From positions 1-36,173 of IMG/VR virus record IMGVR_UViG_3300009788_000211: DNA of 36,173 bases; one strand, written 5' to 3'. Of this stretch, positions 7,381 through 14,409 are shown piece after piece. Position 1 is the stretch's first letter, and each line of letters opens with the position of its first letter. A program made the translations under genes and the position numbers. Under the pieces are notes generated by a model, which made no database searches, was not told the origin of the DNA, and saw nothing but the letters and a program-made list of their open reading frames with translations. Origin of the DNA: a virus.

Positions 7381-7391
7381 TTTATAGGTAT
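7381..7391 (-). promoter_or_regulatory. ATACC virion-type promoter, reverse strand
   Basis: ATACC read on the minus strand begins at 7391, 31 bases before GTG 7360. Confidence 0.6.
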
Positions 7392-7397
7392 TTTCAA

Positions 7398-8756
7398 TTA
7401 TATTTTAATTAGTCTTGTTAGTAGATTATTAGTAGTAACAATATTTGAATCAAGATCTTTTCTAATTTTTTCAAGTTTAATTGGGTCTTTTCTAAAACTC
7501 ATAAAAAATAAATTACATTCTTTGATGGTATTTGTCATTTCTGTGTATGTTTTATCATTTAATCTATTTTTGAGACTCTCTAAATTATTAAACATCTCTT
7601 TGAAAAACGGTGGAAATAGAATTTTAATAATTATCATTCCTCGCGTAACATCTAAAATAGGTATTTCAGAATGAAGTTTTTTGTATGTGAGATATAATTT
7701 GTATACTATTTTGAATTTTGTATGATCTAATTCTTCTAAAATCAATATACTACTTTTAATGGTGATTAGATTTTCTCTAATTGTTGATAACACTTGATAG
7801 GTAACTAGCTCTTCAAACTTTTCATTTATTGTACCATGATTCATAATTGATTGCTGTGTTAATTGTCTTATCAGCTCAGAATTTTGCTTGATAAATACAG
7901 AGTTTTGCTTGTTATTTATTTCTAAAACATGCTCCATAAATTTTGATATTTGATCATTGTTCTGTTCTGCAACTTGTTTTAGAAAAAGTGTGTTTGTTTG
8001 ATCAGCTTGTTTTGAAAACTTTTCTATGAAAATATTCATATGTTTTTCACTTTTATCAAAAAAGTTTTTTTGATATTCTGAGTTTTGTTGTCTATTTAGA
8101 GAAAGTGTCTCTGAAATTTGTTTCTTGTTTTGTAAGATTAAACTATCAAAGTCTTGTTTTGTTTGTTTGCTAATATTTAAAATCTGTTCTATGAATCTTT
8201 TGATTTCCTCTTTGTATTGTTCGATAATTTTGTTAACTACTTCTGAAATTTTTTGTCTGTTTTGTGTGATGTATTGTAAGTTTTGCTGCTTGATTTGTAC
8301 TGTATTTTCAAATTTTTCTTGCTTTATTTGATTTATGTATTTTAAAATCTGGTCGTTTGTTTGCTTTGTAAAATTCTCATATTGTTCATTTGTTTTTTGC
8401 AATAATTCTTCTTGAAATTCTGAAATCTGTGTGGTGAATTGCATTGATAGTTGTCTTTTTATATTCTGATTTTGATTCCTATTTTTCTTTGAAAATTCTT
8501 CTAAAAATTCTGTGTACTGTTGAGTATTTTGTATTAGGTTTTGCTCTATTATCTCCATGCTTTGTTCTCTACTTTTCTCTAAAATCTCATCTATGATCTT
8601 GGATCTCTGCTCAGTTTTTTCAGGGGACTCTATGAGTAATTCTATTTTTTCTTCAGGTAACTCATGAATATTTTTGAAAACAATTTTTTTGAATGTGTTA
8701 CTCCAAAACTCTGAAATGGATTTGTTTTTGGAATTATTACTAGCATCAAATGCCAT
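7398..8756 (-). CDS. long Gln/Asn-rich coiled-coil protein
   Basis: A 452-residue protein. Residues about 50-320 are an almost unbroken helix with degenerate repeats of the form QN-x-x-I-x-x-F-x-E/K-Q, very rich in Gln, Asn, Lys and Glu. The last 130 residues look like a compact helical domain. There is no membrane segment. Tape-measure proteins are long helices too, but those are usually hydrophobic in parts and lie beside tail genes. This gene has no ATACC promoter and is divergent from a zinc-protein gene, sharing the palindrome at 8794-8805. It could be a filament, an injected protein or an intracellular scaffold. Function unknown. Confidence 0.65.
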   Translation of the reverse strand: MAFDASNNSKNKSISEFWSNTFKKIVFKNIHELPEEKIELLIESPEKTEQRSKIIDEILEKSREQSMEIIEQNLIQNTQQYTEFLEEFSKKNRNQNQNIKRQLSMQFTTQISEFQEELLQKTNEQYENFTKQTNDQILKYINQIKQEKFENTVQIKQQNLQYITQNRQKISEVVNKIIEQYKEEIKRFIEQILNISKQTKQDFDSLILQNKKQISETLSLNRQQNSEYQKNFFDKSEKHMNIFIEKFSKQADQTNTLFLKQVAEQNNDQISKFMEHVLEINNKQNSVFIKQNSELIRQLTQQSIMNHGTINEKFEELVTYQVLSTIRENLITIKSSILILEELDHTKFKIVYKLYLTYKKLHSEIPILDVTRGMIIIKILFPPFFKEMFNNLESLKNRLNDKTYTEMTNTIKECNLFFMSFRKDPIKLEKIRKDLDSNIVTTNNLLTRLIKI

Positions 8757-8793
8757 TAATTAAAAATATTTTCAAATATTAAAAGATGGACTT

Positions 8794-8805
8794 CAATAAT
8801 TATTG
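8794..8805. promoter_or_regulatory. CAATAATTATTG operator, copy 2
   Basis: The palindrome lies midway between two divergent genes, at -38 to -49 of both the minus-strand ATG at 8756 and the plus-strand GTG at 8843. One bound regulator could control both. Confidence 0.65.
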
Positions 8806-8842
8806 TATGTGCTATGATATAGTATTACAATAAAATATAGAT

Positions 8843-9118
8843 GTGAATGCAGATACTGCTATAGTTGGCAATGGAGCATTTTTTCATTATTGCCACAAAC
8901 TAAAAGGACTAATGGCATTAAGAATTCACCACTCAAAGTGTCCATTGTGTTTGCAAAAAAATCCTGATTACACATTAAATGAAATGGTTCATGTTGTGTA
9001 TGACTTGTCTACAGGATCAGTTGTATTGATATTTGCAGATGAACAAAAGGCACTCCAATATATTCAAGATCATTCTTTTGATCATTTGGCATTAGGTGAT
9101 AGTGGATATGTCAAATAG
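8843..9118 (+). CDS. 91-residue zinc-knuckle protein
   Basis: GTG start. The N-terminal half contains HYCH (about 16-19), then H-H and CPLC (about 29-36), a plausible CCHC/CCCH zinc site. The C-terminal half alternates strands and helices (VVYDLSTGSVVLIFADEQKALQYIQDH), like a small alpha/beta binding domain. It is divergent from the coiled-coil gene and probably co-regulated through the shared palindrome. No family recognised. Confidence 0.6.
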   Translation: MNADTAIVGNGAFFHYCHKLKGLMALRIHHSKCPLCLQKNPDYTLNEMVHVVYDLSTGSVVLIFADEQKALQYIQDHSFDHLALGDSGYVK

Positions 9119-9168
9119 GTTATGATATAATATGGCATCTTTAAAAAAGTAAATACAACTAGAAAGAA

Positions 9169-9327
9169 ATGGGCAAAGAATATTGTGTAATGAATATCTT
9201 ATCTGATAATGAATTTTGTGAAAAAGGATGTACCTTTGATTGTGGATGTGGGGTGATTCATCATGAATATTATTATTGTATGATGCATGAAATAATAAAA
9301 AACACTTACAACAGGAAGACGTATTGA
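9169..9327 (+). CDS. 52-residue Cys/His-rich protein
   Basis: Cys at about 6, 17, 21, 25, 27 and 37 with His at 31, 32 and 40 give room for one or two metal sites (CxxxCxxxCGC, then HHEYYYC). The ATG is about 27 bases after a CTTTAAAAAAG box, supporting a leaderless start. It heads a series of four small zinc proteins to 10039. Function unknown. Confidence 0.55.
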   Translation: MGKEYCVMNILSDNEFCEKGCTFDCGCGVIHHEYYYCMMHEIIKNTYNRKTY

Positions 9328-9379
9328 TTTTAAATTATATTTAATTAATTCTAAAATAGATGGTATTGGTGAAATTACA

Positions 9380-9550
9380 ATGAAATACGCAGAACGTAAT
9401 CAAGAAGATGCATGGAAGAAAGAAGGTCATAAATTATGTGAATGTGGAGATTGGAATTTTAGCCACAATCATTCTTCCTTTTCAGATTGGTTACTCAGAC
9501 GTAGTTGGTGTAGTCGTTGCATGTGTCCTAAATTCAAGGAGAAATTATAA
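9380..9550 (+). CDS. 56-residue zinc-ribbon protein
   Basis: Two knuckles, CECGDW (about 20-25) and CSRCMC (about 44-49), separated by a His-rich stretch (SHNHSS). This is a standard spacing for a treble-clef or ribbon fold. Its stop codon shares an A with the ATG of the next gene (TAATG), so the two are coupled. Function unknown. Confidence 0.55.
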   Translation: MKYAERNQEDAWKKEGHKLCECGDWNFSHNHSSFSDWLLRRSWCSRCMCPKFKEKL

Positions 9551-9723
9551 TGCGTTCTACATATGAAATCGAACGCGTGTGCATGTGTGGGGAGACAAAG
9601 AGGACTAGACAAATTTGGTGTGATGATTGTTTTAAGAATAAAGAAATTTGTTCCAAATGTAAAGAGTATAAACCCCCGAGCCAGATACTATGTAAAAATT
9701 GTTATGTAAATCAAATTAAGTGA
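9550..9723 (+). CDS. 57-residue double zinc-knuckle protein
   Basis: Four CxxC-like pairs: CMCG (about 11-14), CDDC (24-27), CSKC (34-37) and CKNC (48-51), enough for two zinc sites in a rubredoxin- or ribbon-like fold. Basic residues between them could contact nucleic acid. Overlaps the preceding stop by one base. Function unknown. Confidence 0.55.
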   Translation: MRSTYEIERVCMCGETKRTRQIWCDDCFKNKEICSKCKEYKPPSQILCKNCYVNQIK

Positions 9724-9874
9724 TAATATCTGTGTAGATTGCAATTATGAACTAAAAAACAATAGATCATTACTTTATTACTAATACTGGTGAAAATGTT
9801 TTCAGAAAATTAACAATAGAGATCGCATCTTAAAGAAATCTTTAAAACATCAAATAATTCTCTGATAAACAAGA

Positions 9875-10039
9875 ATGGCATTCATCAATTATGATATTCA
9901 TAATTGGTGTTCACTTTGTTCTATTAAATTTCATAAAAGTAAAGGCATCAAGTGTCCTGTATGTGGACTCAGAGCAAGAATTTCTGCTCGTAATCCTGCA
10001 AAAAGTGGTGTAGACCTTCGCATGCGTGTACCTAATTAA
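9875..10039 (+). CDS. 54-residue zinc-ribbon protein, thaumarchaeal type
   Basis: WCSLC (about 11-15) and CPVCGLRAR (about 27-35) make one zinc ribbon followed by a basic RISARNPAK tail. It resembles the protein at 1087-1284 and the CxxCGxRLR-type small proteins of ammonia-oxidising archaea. A CTTTAAAAC box lies about 30 bases upstream of the ATG. It may be a transcription accessory factor, by inference. Confidence 0.6.
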   Translation: MAFINYDIHNWCSLCSIKFHKSKGIKCPVCGLRARISARNPAKSGVDLRMRVPN

Positions 10040-10051
10040 AATCAAAAAAAA

Positions 10052-10489
10052 TTATGGGCTGTAGTAACCAGCACCAAATACATACTCACCTTCTTTTACC
10101 AAGTATGTGGATTTTGGATCTACATTACCTGTCTCTGGATTATAAAATTCATAGTGAGCCCACGTTGAACCATAATTTTTTAAATTGTAAAGCATTTGAC
10201 TAATAGAAATATCTGCATTGTTTAGTCCTCCTGGAGGTGCTGTTCCAACTAATTCCTCTCTTGGATGAGCAATTAGGATGTCTAGTTTATCATCTAAGAC
10301 AAACGAATAATATTTTCCTTCTGTAAGAATAATTGAAGTTACATTTCCATTAAATGACTCTATTGTTTTAGTTACTGAAAGCTTGACTTCGTTTTTTTGA
10401 GTGATTTCATACAATTCATCATATACAAAGAAGCTCAAAATTCCTACTGCTACTACAAATGCAATAATTCCGATGTATTTTTTTTGCAT
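10052..10489 (-). CDS. membrane-anchored single Cache-like sensor domain
   Basis: A 145-residue protein with an N-terminal membrane anchor or uncleaved signal (about 6-25) and an outside domain. The later segments (ILIAHPREELVG, a QMLYNLKNYGSTWAHYEF stretch, NPETG, K-STYLVKEGEYVFGAGYY) follow the order of small-molecule-binding Cache domains of archaeal and bacterial receptors. No kinase, HAMP or chemotaxis part follows, so signalling to the inside is not evident. It could sequester a ligand or act on the host surface. The promoter has TTTAAATA at about -27 and no ATACC motif. It is probably host-derived. Confidence 0.6.
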   Translation of the reverse strand: MQKKYIGIIAFVVAVGILSFFVYDELYEITQKNEVKLSVTKTIESFNGNVTSIILTEGKYYSFVLDDKLDILIAHPREELVGTAPPGGLNNADISISQMLYNLKNYGSTWAHYEFYNPETGNVDPKSTYLVKEGEYVFGAGYYSP

Positions 10490-10588
10490 ACTATATGAAA
10501 AAGTTGGGGCTATTTAAAGTCAAGTTCAATTTTTATGATAAGTGTTTTGATGAGGCTTTTTTAAATAATTATAAAAAAAATTTGTTAC

Positions 10589-10687
10589 ATGAACAAAAAT
10601 CTAACAGAAGAAGAAAAACAAAAAATGCAAGTTAAAAATGCAAAAAAAGCAATTATTGAAGCATTAAAAGAAAACAAAAAGAAATAA
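10589..10687 (+). CDS. 32-residue charged helical peptide
   Basis: A short gene preceded by a TTTTTTAAATAATTATAAA box at the leaderless distance. The product is nearly all Lys, Glu, Gln, Asn and Ala and should form one amphipathic or charged helix. Function unknown. It is accepted because of the promoter spacing. Confidence 0.45.
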   Translation: MNKNLTEEEKQKMQVKNAKKAIIEALKENKKK

Positions 10688-10883
10688 CATACAATAGATG
10701 AGAAATCTTTAATTACTATTTAATATCGTAAATTATTAGTTTCAAATAAAGTTGTGAGAACTTTGCGGATACAGATATCCTATTTTGAAATTCTACCAAT
10801 TGGAGTTCACCATTCCTAACGGAATTTCCTTTGGCTCTTTTTTAATTACTAAATTACACTGACTATTTTTTAAAAATGGCATA

Positions 10884-10895
10884 CAATAATTATTG
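10884..10895. promoter_or_regulatory. CAATAATTATTG operator, copy 3
   Basis: Perfect palindrome at -50 to -39 relative to ATG 10934, just upstream of the A/T box. The rest of the 246-base gap before that gene shows no other gene. Confidence 0.65.
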
Positions 10896-10933
10896 AAAGT
10901 ATGGTTAAAAAAAATAATTCTTAAAAAGATCTC

Positions 10934-11599
10934 ATGTTTGTCTTTGATACAAGTTCATGGCATTACAATTTAGTATTGTATGTCTTTGGAAAGACTTTTT
11001 TTTCTAACAAAACTGTTGATGCTGAAAAAATAAGAAAAAAAATACAAACCCTTGAAGACAAGGCTCGCAAGGAGCATCCTAATGATGATCTTGCAATAGA
11101 ACATGCTTTACGAGGGAGCCATCTTTATGATGATGAGGAAATTTATTCATATGCTCCAAAAACTGTAAATTTTTGTCCTTATTGTAGAGCAGTTTTATGG
11201 TCTGCCTTACTTTTACCATTTTCAGTAATATCAAAACTAATTCCAAAAAGAAAGAAAAAATCTTTTGATATAAAAAAATCCAGACGAAACACAAAGATTC
11301 TCAAAGTGATTGTTATGGCTATATTTGCTATTTGGGGCACAATTAATTTACTTCAAGGAAATTATTGGATGGCTATTTTTCAGTATGCAGTTGGATCATT
11401 TCAGATTTGGGGAAAGTATGTCTTTGAATGGTCTATAAAATGGAGTGCAAAACGAGAAGATAAAAAAATTCAAAAACAAAAACCAGAAGAACTAACAAAA
11501 AGTCCTAGCTTGTTTTCTGCCTATCTAAAAACACATCATCACAAAATTTGTCCTCCTGTTACATTTGTTGATAAAAATGATACGGAGATTAGGCGATAA
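10934..11599 (+). CDS. membrane protein heading a five-gene operon
   Basis: A 221-residue protein. The N-terminal 75 residues are soluble and charged; FCPYC (about 80-84) may bind metal. Hydrophobic stretches lie at about 87-102, 123-140 and 143-160, and the C-terminal quarter is basic with a HHH near 202. Stop and next ATG are adjacent (TAAATG). Four more coupled genes follow, ending at the repeat array. No family recognised. The palindrome at -50 to -39 suggests regulation together with 2369, 8756 and 8843. Confidence 0.65.
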   Translation: MFVFDTSSWHYNLVLYVFGKTFFSNKTVDAEKIRKKIQTLEDKARKEHPNDDLAIEHALRGSHLYDDEEIYSYAPKTVNFCPYCRAVLWSALLLPFSVISKLIPKRKKKSFDIKKSRRNTKILKVIVMAIFAIWGTINLLQGNYWMAIFQYAVGSFQIWGKYVFEWSIKWSAKREDKKIQKQKPEELTKSPSLFSAYLKTHHHKICPPVTFVDKNDTEIRR

Positions 11600-12118
11600 A
11601 TGAATTTTGATGAGAAATGGAATCAAAGAATTGCGTTTCAATGCTCTTGTTGTTTTACAAACTATACGATGCATGAATATTTTGCACTTCATTCTGTCTG
11701 GGTTAATGGTGATGAGAGATATGGGAAGACTACTGCATGTGGCAAATGTGGGAAACTATTCCATAATGGAAAATGGCAGATACAATCTTTTAAGGATATT
11801 TTTGTAATTTACACAACTCATCTTGAGATGCCACAGTGCTCACCAAATTTTTTTGAGGATATTACTGATAGCCAATATTTCTGGGAAACTATGGTTCAAA
11901 ATATACAAAATGGACAATGGTTGGGATTTCAATCAAGATACAACAATCAAAAAGATGCAATAGATGGCCACTGGCTAGCATATGACAAGCTAGAGGATAT
12001 GATATTAAATCCTAAAAAATATCCTATGGGAATAATTGAAATGTTTTCAAATGCAATGGAGGCAGCAATATCTCAAAAAAAGTTGTACAGTCAGGAGACA
12101 AAACAAAAATCAACATGA
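11600..12118 (+). CDS. 172-residue zinc-containing protein
   Basis: CSCC (about 15-18) and CGKCGKLFH (about 47-55) form a likely zinc ribbon within the first 60 residues. The rest is mixed alpha/beta with many aromatic residues. It overlaps the next gene by ATGA. Function unknown. The coupling places it in the same complex or pathway as the TIR-like protein that follows. Confidence 0.6.
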   Translation: MNFDEKWNQRIAFQCSCCFTNYTMHEYFALHSVWVNGDERYGKTTACGKCGKLFHNGKWQIQSFKDIFVIYTTHLEMPQCSPNFFEDITDSQYFWETMVQNIQNGQWLGFQSRYNNQKDAIDGHWLAYDKLEDMILNPKKYPMGIIEMFSNAMEAAISQKKLYSQETKQKST

Positions 12119-12462
12119 ATTATCATAGAGAAATTAAAACATCAGGAGATTTTAAAAATGATCCAAACGCTGCCCTTGATGCACTATCAAAGACTGGCTT
12201 TGCTATTTTTATGATTAGCAAGAACTGGTTTGATGATCAACGAGCAATAAAGGAATGGAGATTTGCAAAAGATATGAACAAACCAATGGTGTATATTTTT
12301 AAAAGAGAGAAAAACTTTTGTGTAGAAAACAAGTTTCTTTTTGATGCCCCATCATTAATTGGAACAATTTATGATAATGGAAATACTGAAGAGATTGGTA
12401 GATATCTTCAGGGATTCATTTCAGCATATGAGAAAAATTTGGATGAGGTAAAAAATAAATGA
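12115..12462 (+). CDS. TIR-like domain protein
   Basis: A 115-residue protein. The core (about 22-65) reads LSKTGFAIFMISKNWFDDQRAIKEWRFAKDMNKPMVYIFKR, split here as strand, S-x-N-(W/F), helix with a conserved Glu-Trp, and a second strand. This follows the TIR pattern of a hydrophobic strand ending in S, then W-x-x-x-E-(W/L), then K-P-(V/M). The usual N-terminal strand A is short or missing, so NAD-cleaving activity is uncertain. TIR proteins in viruses or defence loci commonly make or sense NAD-derived signals. Function here is inferred from fold only. Confidence 0.55.
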   Translation: MNYHREIKTSGDFKNDPNAALDALSKTGFAIFMISKNWFDDQRAIKEWRFAKDMNKPMVYIFKREKNFCVENKFLFDAPSLIGTIYDNGNTEEIGRYLQGFISAYEKNLDEVKNK

Positions 12463-12701
12463 AAGAAATTGACACTGAATATCTAGATACGCTCCTTGAT
12501 CAAATACGTTGCAAAAATAATGGAATAAATTCTCACATAAACAAAAAGGGATTTCTAAAAACTGATGGCATCATGATTAATGAAGAGCATTTTTCCTTTG
12601 AGTATTTGCGAGAAAAGTCATTACTCATTGATGCACTAATTGATACAATCAAAAAAGACATTCTTTTAAAGTCTGGACGATTTAGAAAGCTTGAGAACTA
12701 A
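12459..12701 (+). CDS. 80-residue hypothetical protein
   Basis: Coupled at both ends: ATGA overlap with the gene before and TAATG with the gene after. Helical at both ends with a central strand-rich part. No Cys cluster or membrane segment. Function unknown; probably a partner of the TIR-like protein. Confidence 0.6.
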   Translation: MKEIDTEYLDTLLDQIRCKNNGINSHINKKGFLKTDGIMINEEHFSFEYLREKSLLIDALIDTIKKDILLKSGRFRKLEN

Positions 12702-12862
12702 TGCCTGTAATTTATGGAGAAGGTCATGTATTACTTTCTTTTTTTGATATAGAGTATGAGGATTCTATTTCAAAAATTACAGATGTGTTGATGAGTAATC
12801 CAAATAAGAGATTCAAACTATCACTAGATGTAGCACTACCGTTAAAGAAAAAAAGAGTATGA
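12701..12862 (+). CDS. 53-residue hypothetical protein
   Basis: The last gene of the operon. Its ATG shares a base with the preceding TAA. The product is alpha/beta with a basic KKKRV end. The stop lies only nine bases before the first degenerate unit of the repeat array, so operon transcripts could run into the array on the plus strand. Function unknown. Confidence 0.55.
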   Translation: MPVIYGEGHVLLSFFDIEYEDSISKITDVLMSNPNKRFKLSLDVALPLKKKRV

Positions 12863-12870
12863 TGAAAACG

Positions 12871-13351
12871 TGGGATCGTTTACATGAAGTGGATTTCATC
12901 ACTTAGTTGACTCGCTTGCTTTTGATTGGGTTTCTTATTTGCTTTGACTCGTACCACAGTCTTTGGGTTTCAGCTGTATGATGACTCGATCGGTTTGCAT
13001 GGTTTTCAAATTACTGTTGACTCGCATACGGAGTATGGGTTTCAAATACTTGTTGGTTCGAACATCTTTAATGGATTTCAGCCTTTGAGTGACTCGAATC
13101 TGATACGTGGATTTCAGTCGGGTCCTGACTCGTTTCTTTTTTTTGGTTTTCAAATGCCCCCTGACTCGTATCAGACGGTTTGGTTTGCAAGTGCTTATTG
13201 ACTCGTAGTGCAATTCTGGGTTTCACGGTTTTAATGACTCGTACTCATAGAGTGGGTTTCATGGCGTTGATGACTCGAATCTTTTGTATGGGTATGCAAG
13301 TGGTAGTTATCTCGTAACTAATCCTTGGGTTTCAAAAGTTTTTTGACATCG
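12871..13351 (-). repeat. TIGR-like tandem interspaced guide array
   Basis: Twelve full units plus one degenerate unit at each end. The plus-strand unit is a TGACTCG(W)(A) box, about 9 variable bases, a TGG(G/A/T)TTTCA box, and exactly 9 variable bases. The first box begins at 12908, 12945, 12982, 13018, 13054, 13090, 13126, 13162, 13199, 13235, 13271 and 13308, so the period is 36 or 37. The second box follows 19-20 bases later each time. Degenerate units begin at 12871 and 13344. A fixed 36-base period with two alternating short repeats and two different 9-base spacers matches TIGR arrays that give 36-nt guide RNAs. Orientation is provisional: on the minus strand the array continues from the tas-like gene, and both boxes then carry GA (CGAGTCA, TGAAACCCA) as box C/D-like kink-turns need. 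Not CRISPR: repeats are too short. Confidence 0.85.
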
Positions 13352-13353
13352 CC

Positions 13354-14409
13354 TCAGTTGTCAGTAAATGCTTCTACGACACTATGACCTAAAAGTTGTT
13401 TGGCATATGGTTCTGTTGCTTCTAATCCTTGTTGTCTTCTCCAGGTTTGCCAAACATGAGCTAAAAATATCTTTGATACTTTTCTCATGGCTCGATTATT
13501 AATGTGACCGTCATTGTACATAGTTTTTGAGTTTACAATTTTCTTTGTTGGATGTTTTCTGTGTTCATCTTTTTTTATCTGCTCGTATAGCTTGCGATAC
13601 TTTGAGTTTGCAGATGACTGTTTTACAAATGATGCTGCTGCCTTCCATGCCAGTGTCTTTAGTTTATCACTCCAGTTTGATTGGTATCCTGATGTTCTCT
13701 TTTGTAATATTGGTGTTGTTTCATAATTACATATAGGACAAGAATCAAATGGATGTAGTTTTTTTGCTATAGTTCCTGTTTGTTCATATTTTACTTCAAT
13801 TGATGTTGGTTTTTTGCAATTAGGACAATATCTGTTCATTCCGTAACCTGAATACTGCCAAAGTGATGATACATGCTTGAATTTTTCTATATCATCAATG
13901 TATGCAATTAGTCCTGCTGAAAGCATTGGACCAATCCCTGTAATCTTTGAGAGATACTGTGTGTATAATGCATGATTTTTTAGTTGTTTTTTAATTAGTT
14001 TCTCAATGTCTTGTTCAAAGTTTCGTGCATTCTCAAGAATTGTAGTGATCCCATACACTGATAGTTCCTCTTTAGTTAGCGTATGTCCTCGCTCTGATGC
14101 GCCTATTCTTAATTGAGTCTGGATTCTTTGTCCCTGAAAGTCATAAAAGATGTCAACTAGATTTCGCAGTAGAAATGGTGGAACATTATCTGAATCAGGA
14201 AATGGAATTGGAACATCTTTTTTGGAAATAACACTTTCTGGTTGAATGTATGCAGGACCTTTAGTTTTTTGTCTTGGTTTTTTTACAATCTTTTTCTTTT
14301 TTGTGACCGTTGTTTTTTTCTTGACTATTTTTTTTGGGGCAATTTTTTTCTTTGTTACTTTTTTTGGCTTTGTTATTTTCTTAATTACTGCCTTTCTCTT
14401 TGCTGCTAT
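13354..14409 (-). CDS. Tas-like Nop-domain protein (no nuclease domain)
   Basis: Residues numbered from an ATA at 14409. About 5-60 is an extreme Lys-rich linker. About 80-135 is a helical part with NLVDIFYDFQGQR, like the coiled coil of Nop56/58. About 150-190 carries a helix-hairpin-helix (ITGIGPMLSAGL) and SSLWQYSGYG, the Transposase_20/IS110 C-terminal signature. A zinc ribbon (Cys195, 198, 224, 227) follows, then the conserved helical end (LKTLAWKAAASFVKQ). No RuvC DEDD or HNH motif is seen, so it is nearest to TasA. The frame is open from 14460 but has no ATG, GTG or TTG before GTG 14058, which would cut off the Nop-like helix. ATA 14409 follows AGGAG by 10 bases; a -1 frameshift from the overlapping ParB-like gene is the other option. 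It abuts the guide array. Confidence 0.75.
   Translation of the reverse strand: MAAKRKAVIKKITKPKKVTKKKIAPKKIVKKKTTVTKKKKIVKKPRQKTKGPAYIQPESVISKKDVPIPFPDSDNVPPFLLRNLVDIFYDFQGQRIQTQLRIGASERGHTLTKEELSVYGITTILENARNFEQDIEKLIKKQLKNHALYTQYLSKITGIGPMLSAGLIAYIDDIEKFKHVSSLWQYSGYGMNRYCPNCKKPTSIEVKYEQTGTIAKKLHPFDSCPICNYETTPILQKRTSGYQSNWSDKLKTLAWKAAASFVKQSSANSKYRKLYEQIKKDEHRKHPTKKIVNSKTMYNDGHINNRAMRKVSKIFLAHVWQTWRRQQGLEATEPYAKQLLGHSVVEAFTDN

Noticed and set aside
12926-13213. Open frames on both strands across the repeat array (91 and 92 codons)
   Set aside because: Their peptides simply mirror the 36-base repeat (GFQ...DS or RV...LK units), and 37-base units break the frame. The conserved parts are DNA boxes with fixed spacing, not a protein.
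12871-13351. CRISPR array
   Set aside because: Two different repeats of only 7-9 bases alternate and spacers are about 9 bases, far too short. No cas gene is nearby.
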